A stretch of 64,000 bases of DNA from a virus: positions 1 to 64,000 of IMG/VR virus record IMGVR_UViG_3300042301_003774; one strand, written 5' to 3'. Position numbers and translations under genes: made by a program. Positions within the stretch are counted from its first letter, which is position 1; every line of letters starts with the position of its first letter. The notes beneath the pieces were generated by a model, which was not told the origin of the DNA, ran no database searches, and was given only the letters and a program-made list of their open reading frames with translations. Positions 1 through 8,667 of the stretch are shown here, in pieces.

Positions 1-1119
1 ATCACTATCTGGATATAAACCAGAATCTCCATCTATATTGTTTTCTGTATATCCTGTACCTCTAGCGTGTGATGTTTCAATTAAGTTTGATGTGTTACCA
101 TTATAACTTATTATTTTATATGGTGTTTCTACGTTATTAACATCCCATAGTAATATGGTATATTTGTTTGTTCCGTGAAATTGGTCATTATAATTGCTAT
201 ATGTGGCACCAGTTAATGAAACCGTCTCTAAAATGGTTCCACTTGTGTTATATATTTCAAAATTTGTGAATGTACCTGAGGTACCTTGAGCTTCAGTTAA
301 AACAGCAATAAAATCAGATGAATTTGTCATTTTATGTCTAATGTATGTTCCATCTGTCCAAGTTTTAAATAAAGTTGTTGTACCGTCAGTTGGATTAACT
401 ATGTGTGATGTACCTGGTCCATTGTATGTCCATCCACTTAAAGGTGGAACTTCCCATTTTTCGATAATCATTGTACCATCAGACGTGGTTGCATCATAAT
501 TCCACTCAATATCGATACTATATAATGCTGGGTCCCAAGTGTATGTGAATACTTCCACACCGTTTGAGTAAGTTAACACACCATTATCTACATCTTCAAA
601 TGTAACCCACTTACCATCTAAATCGTCTCTACTATTACCATCAGTTGTACCACTATATCTTCCTATTTCTTCGTGAATGGCATTTGTGAATATTACTAAT
701 CTATCATCATTATTGTCAACACCATCAAAATAGTGCATATAACCTGAATTATCTAACACATATATATCCTGATTATTCCATACAGTAGAATCAACACCTA
801 AGTCAATAATTTCTGCGGTAAAATCATTAAAATTCAAAAACGCAGCACCATAGTTGTCAGAATTAACTATTCTATTTTGATAAACAAACGATTGAACACT
901 TGTGGCTGGTTGGTCTACAGTTAATGAGTATGTGTAATCATATTCAGCAAAGTATAGATTATAAACACCATACGGGTGTGTATTGATGTTATTGAAAGGG
1001 ATTGTTTTAGTTCCAAGGTTTACCGTGGTACCTGATGTTGCCCCTGTATATGGTATAAACGTTACTGTTGCCGTCTTACCACTTAAGTTTGTACTTGTTA
1101 TTCTTGCTCCTACTGCCAT
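1..1119 (-). CDS. Virion surface/tail protein, C-terminus beyond window
   Basis: An open frame of 373 codons runs off the left edge; the ATG is at 1117-1119 and the protein begins MAVGARITSTNLSGKTATV. The visible part is rich in Thr, Ser, Asn and Gly with many short beta-type stretches and aromatic residues, as in phage tail-fibre or surface proteins. I do not recognise a domain. It is the first-listed of four leftward genes (up to 5630) of similar composition, and its N-terminus resembles the GATRI start of the next gene upstream. A late-type motif lies 20 nt before the ATG. Tail or fibre function is inferred from composition and neighbours only. Confidence 0.6.
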   Translation of the reverse strand, partial: MAVGARITSTNLSGKTATVTFIPYTGATSGTTVNLGTKTIPFNNINTHPYGVYNLYFAEYDYTYSLTVDQPATSVQSFVYQNRIVNSDNYGAAFLNFNDFTAEIIDLGVDSTVWNNQDIYVLDNSGYMHYFDGVDNNDDRLVIFTNAIHEEIGRYSGTTDGNSRDDLDGKWVTFEDVDNGVLTYSNGVEVFTYTWDPALYSIDIEWNYDATTSDGTMIIEKWEVPPLSGWTYNGPGTSHIVNPTDGTTTLFKTWTDGTYIRHKMTNSSDFIAVLTEAQGTSGTFTNFEIYNTSGTILETVSLTGATYSNYNDQFHGTNKYTILLWDVNNVETPYKIISYNGNTSNLIETSHARGTGYTENNIDGDSGLYPDSD

Positions 1120-1139
1120 AGTTTGTTATTTTTGTCTAT

Positions 1140-1148
1140 TATAAATAC
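1140..1148 (-). promoter_or_regulatory. Late-type promoter motif GTATTTATA
   Basis: The coding strand reads GTATTTATA 20 nt before the ATG of the leftward gene ending at 1119. It matches the recurrent motif found before many virion genes here. Confidence 0.5.
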
Positions 1149-1189
1149 TTTATTCTGTTGTATCTTTTATTATTTGTTATTTTTTATTT

Positions 1190-3106
1190 TTAAGAACCGA
1201 TTTGTAATGTTATCGAATCACTTCCCCAATCATACAGATAAGTACCAGGTGTTAATCCCATACTTGATATTGTTTTGTTTGCAAATGTTGCGGTTCCACT
1301 TAACGGACTACCTGAAGTGTAACCAATTGGTAAAATAATATCTTTACCTAATGACCCATCCTGAATACCAAATGTTTGTCCTGAGTATGATGTTGGTGCT
1401 GTATATCCTGAACCGAAACTATTTGGGTAAACATTTAGGTTATTTCCAAAAAATTTCCTAGCAAAAAATAGATTAGATTGACCAATTACCCAATAACCCA
1501 ACGTACCGTTAATACCTCCGGCTGTTTGTACCGAACCCTCAATTAATCCTGTAAGATTAAGTGAACCTGAACCTGACATTATAACATCAGAACCAACCTC
1601 TGAAATTGTCACTATAAGACCTGAAGGTTGTGCCGTAGATGTAGGTGTAGGTGTACTCGTAGGTGTTGAAGTAGGTGTAGGTGTGTTCGTAGGGGTTGGA
1701 GTGTTCGTTGATGTTGGGGTAGGGGTTGCTGTTGGTTGAGCAAACACCGCTTGTAATGTTCCTGTACTACCTGTAACATATACTACCGTGAAAGGCGTTG
1801 ATGCCGCTGGTAAATTAATACCGGTTCCTGACCAATATAAGAAATTACCACTACTATTATTTACACTAATTGTGTATTGTTGATTTTTAACTAACCCATA
1901 AGAGATATTTGAAGTGAATGTTTCACCATCAAAAACAATTGCCGGGGTTCCATCTGGTACTATAATATTTAATACAGCACCTTCAGGTGGGGTTGTTGGA
2001 GTATTCGTTGGCGTTGGTGTTTCAGTTGATGTAGGTGTTGAGGTAGGGGTCAGTGTTGGACACGACGCAATCTCACCAACTATATTACCACTTAACAATC
2101 TAAATGTTTTGTTTTCTAAAGGATAATAATAATAATATTCCATATAAGTTACAATATCATTAATAACACCAACATTGATGTCCGAATAAAAATTCATACC
2201 ATCAACAAATGTCGATGAATTGGAATAGATTGTAACATTAAATTCACCCCCTTCACATGCATCTTGTTGAATTACCCACCCATATTTGTTATTGGAACCA
2301 TCTATTGCTCTAGCTTGAATGGTATAACTATATGGTGATGAAGTGATTGGTGTGTTCGTAGGTGTAGGGGTTGGTGTTTCCGTAGGTGTAGGGGTTGGTG
2401 TTTCCGTAGGTGTAGGGGTTGGTGTTTCAGTTGGTGTAGGTGTTGGAACAGATGGACAAGATCCACAATCGGTTCTATATGTTGCAACATTACTACCATC
2501 CATATTAACGGTTTTATAATAACCATTATGGACAATTGTTCCCCAACCACTAAAACCAAATCCATCTCCATTTGTTACAAAAATATTTGATTCACAGAAC
2601 GTTGGTCCATCACCAGTCACATAAAATCTTGGACACTCCCATACAGCACAATTACAAGTTCCTTCAATATCAGATTCCCCTAATTTTATTTCACCAAAAA
2701 ATACTGTTGGTGGTTTTAATATCGAATATTCCAAATCGGAATTTGGAATTAATGTATATGTTAAATCGGTATTTGGTATTAATGTATAATTAAGATCATT
2801 TAATGGGAGAACTAAATATTCTAAATCATTGCTAGGTATTATTGTCGCTGTTAAATCGTTAGTTGGTATTAGTGTATAAGTAAAATCATTATTTGGAATA
2901 ATGACATAAGCTATATCATTACCAGGAATAATTGCATATGTTAAATCATTTTCTGGTATAGATGGTGTTACCGTTATTGTAGGTGTTACGGTTGGTGTGG
3001 GTGTGATAGTAAAAGTAGGCGTGGGAGTCGGTATGACTTGACCATCATTGGGTCTAACCACAAAAATTCTTGTTGCACCAACTCTTGACGATATTTTACT
3101 AATCAT
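1190..3106 (-). CDS. Repeat-rich tail fibre or adhesin-like protein
   Basis: A 638-residue protein built from low-complexity linkers and small domains. Residues about 26-50 are Pro-Thr rich. Residues 51-130 hold eight exact 10-residue repeats of the form P-x-N-D-L-x-Y-x-x-I. A cysteine-containing domain follows (about 130-225), then Thr-Pro linkers made of TPTPTPTE units, further globular segments, and a region near residue 400 resembling a surface beta-repeat. The C-terminal part is Gly-Ser rich. Pro-Thr linkers joining beta domains suit an extended fibre. No catalytic motif is seen. It is separated by six bases from the next leftward gene, so they are likely co-transcribed. Host-receptor binding is inferred. 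Confidence 0.6.
   Translation of the reverse strand: MISKISSRVGATRIFVVRPNDGQVIPTPTPTFTITPTPTVTPTITVTPSIPENDLTYAIIPGNDIAYVIIPNNDFTYTLIPTNDLTATIIPSNDLEYLVLPLNDLNYTLIPNTDLTYTLIPNSDLEYSILKPPTVFFGEIKLGESDIEGTCNCAVWECPRFYVTGDGPTFCESNIFVTNGDGFGFSGWGTIVHNGYYKTVNMDGSNVATYRTDCGSCPSVPTPTPTETPTPTPTETPTPTPTETPTPTPTNTPITSSPYSYTIQARAIDGSNNKYGWVIQQDACEGGEFNVTIYSNSSTFVDGMNFYSDINVGVINDIVTYMEYYYYYPLENKTFRLLSGNIVGEIASCPTLTPTSTPTSTETPTPTNTPTTPPEGAVLNIIVPDGTPAIVFDGETFTSNISYGLVKNQQYTISVNNSSGNFLYWSGTGINLPAASTPFTVVYVTGSTGTLQAVFAQPTATPTPTSTNTPTPTNTPTPTSTPTSTPTPTSTAQPSGLIVTISEVGSDVIMSGSGSLNLTGLIEGSVQTAGGINGTLGYWVIGQSNLFFARKFFGNNLNVYPNSFGSGYTAPTSYSGQTFGIQDGSLGKDIILPIGYTSGSPLSGTATFANKTISSMGLTPGTYLYDWGSDSITLQIGS
2348..2448 (-). 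repeat. Tandem 30-bp repeats encoding TPTPTPTE linkers
   Basis: Three nearly identical 30-bp units encode consecutive Pro-Thr-Glu linkers inside the tail-fibre-like gene. They are coding repeats, not a CRISPR. Confidence 0.75.
2716..2957 (-). repeat. Eight decapeptide-coding repeats (NDLxYxxIPx)
   Basis: About 240 bp encode eight consecutive 10-residue units with invariant Asp and near-invariant Asn, Leu and Pro. The periodicity is exact at 30 bp, with divergent third bases, so the protein repeat appears selected. Confidence 0.8.
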
Positions 3107-3112
3107 AATATA

Positions 3113-4171
3113 TTATCCAAATGTTGTAAATGTTCCTAAGATATTCCAAGATGATCCAACTCTAAGTGCTGTTAATCCTATTACATCAGTTTTATTTGAA
3201 TTACCCACTGGTTGTTCATTATTTGCCCATCTAACTGTTACATTTTCATTATTAAGTTTATATGATGAAGCAATATATGGTGTTGATTCCTGTTTTACTA
3301 TAAACGTTAATGAAACTGCATTTAAGTCTTCGGTTGGGATATTTGACACATTATATATATTATTACCTAATGAGCTAGATATATAAAATACAGAACCACT
3401 AACATAATTAAACTCATGTGACGATGTCCCACCACTAACTTCAAGTACTATTTTTTCATTTACACTACCAATGGTTAGTTCACCATTAATAGATAAGTCA
3501 TTTTGCATTTTAGCACTACCACTAAACTCATACATGTACCCTTCACTAAATGATGGGGTATTAAAAGTTACTTGACTTCCAGTATGTACGGTTACTTGTG
3601 GATTTTCCCAATTATTTTCTGCAAATAAATATAATTTAGCTGGATGATTGGAACCACCAACAGTTCCAATATATAAGTCTTTGCCGACATTTAAAAGGTA
3701 TGCATCGTTTTCCCTACCTACAAGACCTCCAGTGTATGTTGACGAATTTATACCCAAATTAACAAAATGAACACCTTCGGTACCGTTATCAGCTGTTATT
3801 ACTATATCACCACTAGCATTACTTCCAGAATTTGTATTTCGTAAATTAATTTGCGTGTAATATTGGTTGTTACCTTCAAAGTGAGTGATATTATAACTTC
3901 CACTATTTTGTACATGTAATATCTCTGGGTTATCTATATGAAACGACCCAGTACCAACAATTAATGATTTTACTGAACCTGTTATTGTTAAATCTCCATT
4001 AATATGTTGACTGCCTGTAAAATAGTGTGAACCACTATCTACAAGTATTTGCCTTAAATGCCTCGAATTATGTTGAAAAGTTGTTCCTGAGTACGTAAGT
4101 GGCAATACTGAATCTAATGTTAGATTCGAGAGTGATCCGCTTGTTAATTGTGTTATTTTTTTACCTGCCAT
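3113..4171 (-). CDS. Virion structural protein, tail-fibre type
   Basis: A 352-residue protein starting MAGKKITQLTSGSLSNLT, a beginning typical of phage fibre proteins that carry short Thr/Ser/Gly beta strands. The middle contains GSQHINGDLTITGSV, a turn-rich repeat style common in tail fibres and tail spikes. The C-terminal 120 residues look like a separate beta-rich domain. No enzymatic motif is visible. It lies between two other leftward tail-like genes with gaps of 6 and 13 bases. A late-type motif sits directly before the ATG. Function is inferred from composition and position. Confidence 0.6.
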   Translation of the reverse strand: MAGKKITQLTSGSLSNLTLDSVLPLTYSGTTFQHNSRHLRQILVDSGSHYFTGSQHINGDLTITGSVKSLIVGTGSFHIDNPEILHVQNSGSYNITHFEGNNQYYTQINLRNTNSGSNASGDIVITADNGTEGVHFVNLGINSSTYTGGLVGRENDAYLLNVGKDLYIGTVGGSNHPAKLYLFAENNWENPQVTVHTGSQVTFNTPSFSEGYMYEFSGSAKMQNDLSINGELTIGSVNEKIVLEVSGGTSSHEFNYVSGSVFYISSSLGNNIYNVSNIPTEDLNAVSLTFIVKQESTPYIASSYKLNNENVTVRWANNEQPVGNSNKTDVIGLTALRVGSSWNILGTFTTFG

Positions 4172-4174
4172 TTA

Positions 4175-4183
4175 AATAAATAT
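4175..4183 (-). promoter_or_regulatory. Late-type promoter motif ATATTTATT
   Basis: Coding-strand ATATTTATT lies three bases before the ATG of the 352-residue tail protein. It is a variant of the recurrent TATTTATA motif. Confidence 0.4.
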
Positions 4184-4184
4184 T

Positions 4185-5630
4185 TTAATATAGAATTACG
4201 TCGTTATTATCTGTTATTATGTAATTTTCATCCTCGTCTGTCAAAGCATTGGAAAAATATGCCGAAAGGTTATCTTCACAATCTGGCCCACAAATAAAGA
4301 AATCATATTGATTTAACCTGGTTATAAAATTATGTCTAACATGTACATAATCTAGTGGTTCTTCGTAATAACCGATTGATTTCATGTTAAAACAACATAT
4401 TCCGGTGTGATCTGGGTTTAAATTTAAATCGCCACCCCACGACTGTATAAATGGTTGTGAACCTCTAGACGATGGAACCACCTCTTCCCAATTTTCTTTT
4501 TTATATATTGGCCTACCGTTTAGATATATTTTCAATGTCCCCAATCTTCTTTCTTTCTCGTCAGCCCATTTTTTACTCAACATTTCATTTGTTGAATCGT
4601 ATGTGCTTATTTGTGTACTTGTAACCGCAGTTACCTCTAGATCTGAATAGTCATTAACCCTCCAACCTAATAAATCATTCCACCCACCATGATTTTCTGT
4701 GTCACAATCGGTAAATCTTTTATAACGATCAAAAACTATTGTTATATTAAAATCTTTAGTTTCGTCTATTGTACATAATTGTGGTGTAACATCACCATCA
4801 ACATAAAATGATTCAGTATACCCGGAAATAGTGTCACAATACCCAGAATATCTTGTTGCTGTCCACTCTATTCTTCTATCTGATGTAAACCCAAATGATA
4901 ATATACTATCAGCGCTTGTCGCATAAGAATTAGGTCCCCTGGTTCCAAAAAAATAAAATTTACCACCAGATGACCATGGTAATGATTCCCTGTTAAATAT
5001 AAAATCTAATGACCAACCCTTTTCAACCCGTCTATCAATGATTGGTAATGTACATTCATTAGGTTCTGGTTGTATAAATTGGTATGCCCAAGGTTTTACC
5101 CCATATTTAGGTGTAATTCCACAACATGCTGTTGGTGTGTCTAGTTTACCTTGACATTTATAATAACCATCTGTTTTAAATCTCTCAATAACACTTACTT
5201 CGGTATCACCCATTTGTTCATCTAATAACAATGGTGCGTTATAACCAGATATTTTCATAAAGTGCTCTTCACCGTTATCTAGTAAAAAAACATATACATC
5301 GTTATTTAATATCAAATATTTGTGGTATAAACCAACCCACTCTACAAATAAATCGTATGTAAGTGTACTAGAAAATCCAGAGTATGGATACGCGGCGTCA
5401 TTAACCCTATTATCATATTCGGTAAGAGTAATTGTTGTTCTAACACAATCAAATCCATCCAAACTATCATTTATCTTTAGGGTGTTATATACTATTGGTT
5501 GAGTTAAATCAATAACATCAGTATTGTAATCACCATCAATTTTAGATATTTCATAGTCATAAAACTCTGAAGAATCCAGTCTAAGGTCCATTTTTGTTCC
5601 GAAATACTTTAAAATATTCTGTGTATTCAT
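4185..5630 (-). CDS. Unassigned virion protein with possible lectin-like domain
   Basis: A 481-residue protein that I do not recognise. Residues about 205-420 (beginning with GWSLDFIFNRESLPW) have the pattern of a concanavalin-like beta sandwich: strands ending in FYFFGTRG, then FGFTSDRRIEWTATRYSG and LGTLKIYLNGRPIYKKENW. That last phrase is typical of LamG/concanavalin folds, where a strand describes an axis or label. Eleven or so cysteines are present, including a CC pair. It is the first gene of the leftward tail set, next to the divergent start at 5684. Glycan binding is a plausible but unproven role. Confidence 0.55.
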   Translation of the reverse strand: MNTQNILKYFGTKMDLRLDSSEFYDYEISKIDGDYNTDVIDLTQPIVYNTLKINDSLDGFDCVRTTITLTEYDNRVNDAAYPYSGFSSTLTYDLFVEWVGLYHKYLILNNDVYVFLLDNGEEHFMKISGYNAPLLLDEQMGDTEVSVIERFKTDGYYKCQGKLDTPTACCGITPKYGVKPWAYQFIQPEPNECTLPIIDRRVEKGWSLDFIFNRESLPWSSGGKFYFFGTRGPNSYATSADSILSFGFTSDRRIEWTATRYSGYCDTISGYTESFYVDGDVTPQLCTIDETKDFNITIVFDRYKRFTDCDTENHGGWNDLLGWRVNDYSDLEVTAVTSTQISTYDSTNEMLSKKWADEKERRLGTLKIYLNGRPIYKKENWEEVVPSSRGSQPFIQSWGGDLNLNPDHTGICCFNMKSIGYYEEPLDYVHVRHNFITRLNQYDFFICGPDCEDNLSAYFSNALTDEDENYIITDNNDVILY

Positions 5631-5635
5631 ATTTC

Positions 5636-5645
5636 TATAAATATC
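5636..5645 (-). promoter_or_regulatory. Late-type promoter motif GATATTTATA (leftward)
   Basis: Coding-strand GATATTTATA lies five bases before the ATG at 5630. The mirror motif for the rightward gene lies at 5659-5668, giving a compact divergent pair. Confidence 0.5.
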
Positions 5646-5658
5646 TTTCGTATGGTTT

Positions 5659-5668
5659 GATATTTATA
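5659..5668 (+). promoter_or_regulatory. Late-type promoter motif GATATTTATA (rightward)
   Basis: The same ten bases GATATTTATA as in the opposing motif at 5636-5645, here 15 nt before the ATG at 5684. Confidence 0.55.
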
Positions 5669-5683
5669 TAAAAATACGTTTAG

Positions 5684-6472
5684 ATGAATAATTTTATTAA
5701 ACAGGTAATCGAAGAGAAATTTGCGTCAAAAGCGCAGCAAAGGTATTTCTATGCACAAGCATCAAAAGGTGGTAAAAAAGGTAAAAAATGGGCTAAACTA
5801 GCTGATGAATTTTCCAGTGAAACTAATTTCAAAAAGATACCAGATAAGGTCGAAAAGAAAGAAGAAGTAAATATTGATGTTGAAAAAGATGTTGATGAGA
5901 TAGTTGATAATAAAGGTAATATAAGTAGAAGTAATATTTCTGTTGGTGCTAAAAAAGTAACAATAACATCTAAAGAAAGAACAGATAAGGTGGCAAACAC
6001 GGCACATGGTACAATGGGGATACCTGCTGGTGGATATGGCCCACAAACACAATTAAGACAATGGGGTACGCTTTGGGAAGACACCAAAAACATTAAAGAA
6101 ATTGAAATGGATTCTGCTTTGGGTTATGAAGACACTCTGGGTGCCGACGCAAGTTATGATGAGGCGTTGAACCATTTTACAAAAAAACTTGGCATTCCGG
6201 AAGATGAAGCAAAGGAAAGGTTAGAAGCAATGGGCTATATTCCTGACCAAAAAGATCTTGTTAGATTGGTTGAAAATCCAAAAACATTTATAAAAGATTA
6301 CATTGAAAGTGTTTTGGTTAATAAAAGTAAGAATTCTGAAATTATTGATAACGAAACAGACGACGCGGAAATAAACCCGTTAGTCTTAAAACAATTGCAA
6401 TCATTAAAAAAGACGTTATCAAAAAATAACATCCCTTTAGAAAAAATTATAAATCATTTGAAAAGTGAATAA
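5684..6472 (+). CDS. Unassigned basic/acidic virion-associated protein
   Basis: A 262-residue protein. The first 50 residues (FASKAQQRYFYAQASKGGKK) are a Lys/Gln-rich motif often seen at the ends of phage proteins of unknown function. A charged linker follows, then a Gly-rich stretch, then an all-helical C-terminus ending in a Lys-rich helix. No catalytic motif is seen. It overlaps the next gene by eight bases, so they are probably translationally coupled. Promoter motif GATATTTATA precedes it. I cannot assign a function. Confidence 0.6.
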   Translation: MNNFIKQVIEEKFASKAQQRYFYAQASKGGKKGKKWAKLADEFSSETNFKKIPDKVEKKEEVNIDVEKDVDEIVDNKGNISRSNISVGAKKVTITSKERTDKVANTAHGTMGIPAGGYGPQTQLRQWGTLWEDTKNIKEIEMDSALGYEDTLGADASYDEALNHFTKKLGIPEDEAKERLEAMGYIPDQKDLVRLVENPKTFIKDYIESVLVNKSKNSEIIDNETDDAEINPLVLKQLQSLKKTLSKNNIPLEKIINHLKSE

Positions 6473-6962
6473 AGATTTAAATGGTAAGGTATACGATATA
6501 CCTGAAGATATTATTAAAAGAATTAATGAAACTCTAGCTACGTTAGGCACGCAATGGGCAGACGGTAGACAAAGAGCAGAAAACTTGTTGTCAACAAAAA
6601 AAGTTAACTACGGTCAACTTAAAAGAATTATACACGATTTAAAAGGTGTTAACAAGGTTGATGAAAAAACCAAATATAATTTATGTGGTGGTGAATTAAT
6701 GGAAAAATGGGCTAAAACATTTTTAGACGGTGAAAGACAATTAGTTAAGAACAATAAAATGGGTAGTAAAAAAATAAATAATAATACTGCTATAACTGGT
6801 CTAAGAAAAAACCCATTTTTAAAAACACACGAAAAAAAGGAAACTACAAAGATTTCACCCAACATGTTTAAAAGCAATTCAGATAAAACGTCTATTAGCC
6901 CAATAACATCCCTTGGATTGTTTGAAGAGGTACAAAGAATAAAAAAAATAATAAATTATTAA
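6465..6962 (+). CDS. Unassigned protein, GTG start
   Basis: A 165-residue basic protein. The start is a GTG at 6465 that overlaps the previous stop by eight bases; the nearby ATG is out of frame, so GTG is chosen. The N-terminal 90 residues look helical (DIPEDIIKRINETLATLG, then GQLKRIIHDLKGV), with a Lys/Asn-rich tail. The end LFEEVQRIKKIINY resembles the C-terminal tail SYIQRIKKLISYI of the gene at 7622, so these neighbouring proteins may share a short terminal signal. Function unknown. Confidence 0.6.
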   Translation: MNKDLNGKVYDIPEDIIKRINETLATLGTQWADGRQRAENLLSTKKVNYGQLKRIIHDLKGVNKVDEKTKYNLCGGELMEKWAKTFLDGERQLVKNNKMGSKKINNNTAITGLRKNPFLKTHEKKETTKISPNMFKSNSDKTSISPITSLGLFEEVQRIKKIINY

Positions 6963-6963
6963 T

Positions 6964-7620
6964 ATGGCAACACAGATAGAAATAATCGCTGAACAACAAA
7001 GACAGATACATTTATCAAAAAATGCCTATGCCACAAATTCTGGTTACGGCATTAATCACCAAAATGCTATGTCAGATGGTGATGAGAAGGGTAAAGGTGA
7101 GAATAGTGGTATGATTGGTTCAGCAACTGACATTCAAACCAGAATCAACAATACAGTTAAAAATTCATATTCTGATAAAAATGAATATAACTCAAAAAAC
7201 ATTAACGCATTATCAGATGGTGATGAAAAGGGTAAGGGAGATAACAATGGATCAATAGGATCAATTTCAGATATTAATACTAGACAAGAGTTATTAGCTA
7301 AGAACCTATATCGTAGTAATAATCAATATAATAGTAATCACCCTAACGCACTATCTAATGGTGATGAAAGAGGTAAAGGTGAAGACAAAGGTATTGGCTC
7401 TTTAACAGATATTAATAGTAGAGTTGAAAATATGAATAAAAATCAATACAATGATAAAAATGCTTATTCATATCAACACCCTAATGCATTATCAGATGGT
7501 GATGAAAAAGGTAAGGGTGAAAGCAATAATTTAATTGGATCGTCGCTTGATATTAATACAAGAACAGAATCCGTTGCAAGAAACAAATATGGTAGCAATA
7601 AAAACTACCCAGACTTTTAA
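6964..7620 (+). CDS. Four-repeat hydrophilic protein (DGDEKGKG repeats)
   Basis: A 218-residue protein consisting almost entirely of four tandem repeats of about 47 residues. Each contains N-A-(L/M)-S-(D/N)-G-D-E-(K/R)-G-K-G, then IGS, then a D-I-(N/Q)-(T/S)-R motif and a Tyr/Asn-rich spacer. There is no hydrophobic core apart from short Ile/Leu positions. The start ATG follows the previous stop by one base (TAATATG). I do not recognise the family. Its place among virion-like genes suggests a structural or packaged protein; the regular Asp/Gly-rich loops could bind metal ions, but this is inference. Confidence 0.7.
   Translation: MATQIEIIAEQQRQIHLSKNAYATNSGYGINHQNAMSDGDEKGKGENSGMIGSATDIQTRINNTVKNSYSDKNEYNSKNINALSDGDEKGKGDNNGSIGSISDINTRQELLAKNLYRSNNQYNSNHPNALSNGDERGKGEDKGIGSLTDINSRVENMNKNQYNDKNAYSYQHPNALSDGDEKGKGESNNLIGSSLDINTRTESVARNKYGSNKNYPDF
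7060..7540 (+). repeat. Four coding repeats, period about 140 bp
   Basis: The DNA encoding the DGDEKGKG motif recurs near 7061, 7207, 7350 and 7486. Copies differ mainly at third codon positions, which indicates old duplication under protein-level selection. Confidence 0.75.
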
Positions 7621-7621
7621 T

Positions 7622-8629
7622 ATGAAATTAGAAAATTTTCTAGAAGATATTATTGAAGAACAGAATTATCCAATATTAAAGATAAGTCGTAATAGACCTT
7701 TGGTTGACGCAATTGTTAATAGACACCCAATTACTTTTTATTATACTGGCCCAAGAAAACCAAAAAAGAAAAGTGTAAAAGCTGGGTACAGAGTTAAAGC
7801 TGAACCAGTTGCAATGGGGTCACACAAAACTACCGGTAATTTATTAGTTAGGGCTTATATTGACGATCCATCCGCATCAAAAAGAGGTACTCCTGGTAGA
7901 GTTGGTAAAGAAAAATCTAATTACGGTTGGAGAACATTTTTAGCATCTAGAATGTCTAGAGTTGAAGTGTTAAAAGACGAAACATTCGATACTCCTAGAG
8001 AAAAGTTTAATGGGGGTGGTGATGATAAAACGATGGGTGTAACGTATGTTAGCACAGATTTTTCGACAACACCACCAAAACCAAGAATAGGCGACACGAA
8101 AAAACCAGAATCAAAAGCTGGGGTAGAACCAAAGCCAATTGAACCTAAAAAACCGACAATCACTAAGCAAGCTAGAAATGTTGATGCTGAATTAAAACAA
8201 TTTGATAAAGAATTAGAACAAATTGAAAAAGATATAAAGACTAGTTTAGAAAATTATAAAAAATCAAAAAATAGTCCAAAAGAAATTGAATATGTTAATC
8301 AGTTAAAAGATTTTAACAAAAAGAAAAACGAATTATTAAATAGAATTTCTGATACAATTACCAATATTGGTACAGATGTTAGCTCAGACGATAAATCTAA
8401 AATAAATAGGTTTACCAGTAGGGTATCTAGTAAAAAACCTAGTCTTGATGTAATTGTACCGGAACCAACTAAAAAACCAACTAAGGAGCCAAATAAACCC
8501 GATGAGCCCGATGAAAAGGGAGACTTACCTAAAATTCCAACTAAAGAAAAACCAAAGACGGATATGAATTCATATGATTTAAATGAATCATATATTCAAA
8601 GAATAAAAAAATTAATATCCTACATTTAG
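7622..8629 (+). CDS. WYL-like domain protein with long charged tail
   Basis: The ATG at 7622 is preferred because it follows the previous stop by one base, as in several neighbours; an earlier in-frame start would lie inside the upstream gene. The protein has 335 residues. Residues about 20-125 follow the pattern of a WYL-type SH3-like fold: RHPITFYYTG, then RVKAEPVAMGSHKTTGNLLV, then YGWRTFLASRMSRVEVL. The remainder is a Pro/Lys-rich linker and a coiled-coil stretch (about 175-245), ending in a basic tail IQRIKKLISYI. WYL domains usually sense ligands or nucleic acid in regulators; here there is no helix-turn-helix, so the role is unclear. Confidence 0.6.
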   Translation: MKLENFLEDIIEEQNYPILKISRNRPLVDAIVNRHPITFYYTGPRKPKKKSVKAGYRVKAEPVAMGSHKTTGNLLVRAYIDDPSASKRGTPGRVGKEKSNYGWRTFLASRMSRVEVLKDETFDTPREKFNGGGDDKTMGVTYVSTDFSTTPPKPRIGDTKKPESKAGVEPKPIEPKKPTITKQARNVDAELKQFDKELEQIEKDIKTSLENYKKSKNSPKEIEYVNQLKDFNKKKNELLNRISDTITNIGTDVSSDDKSKINRFTSRVSSKKPSLDVIVPEPTKKPTKEPNKPDEPDEKGDLPKIPTKEKPKTDMNSYDLNESYIQRIKKLISYI

Positions 8630-8653
8630 TTTATTATTTAATATTAAAATAAT

Positions 8654-8662
8654 ATATTTATC
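8654..8662 (+). promoter_or_regulatory. Late-type promoter motif ATATTTATC
   Basis: A TATTTAT core lies six bases before the ATG at 8668, after a short gap with no gene. Confidence 0.4.
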
Positions 8663-8667
8663 ATATT

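Noticed and set aside
2348-2957. Regular short repeats that could look like a CRISPR array
   Set aside because: The repeats are in frame inside a long ORF, encode Pro-Thr linkers and decapeptides, and have no unique spacers of constant length.
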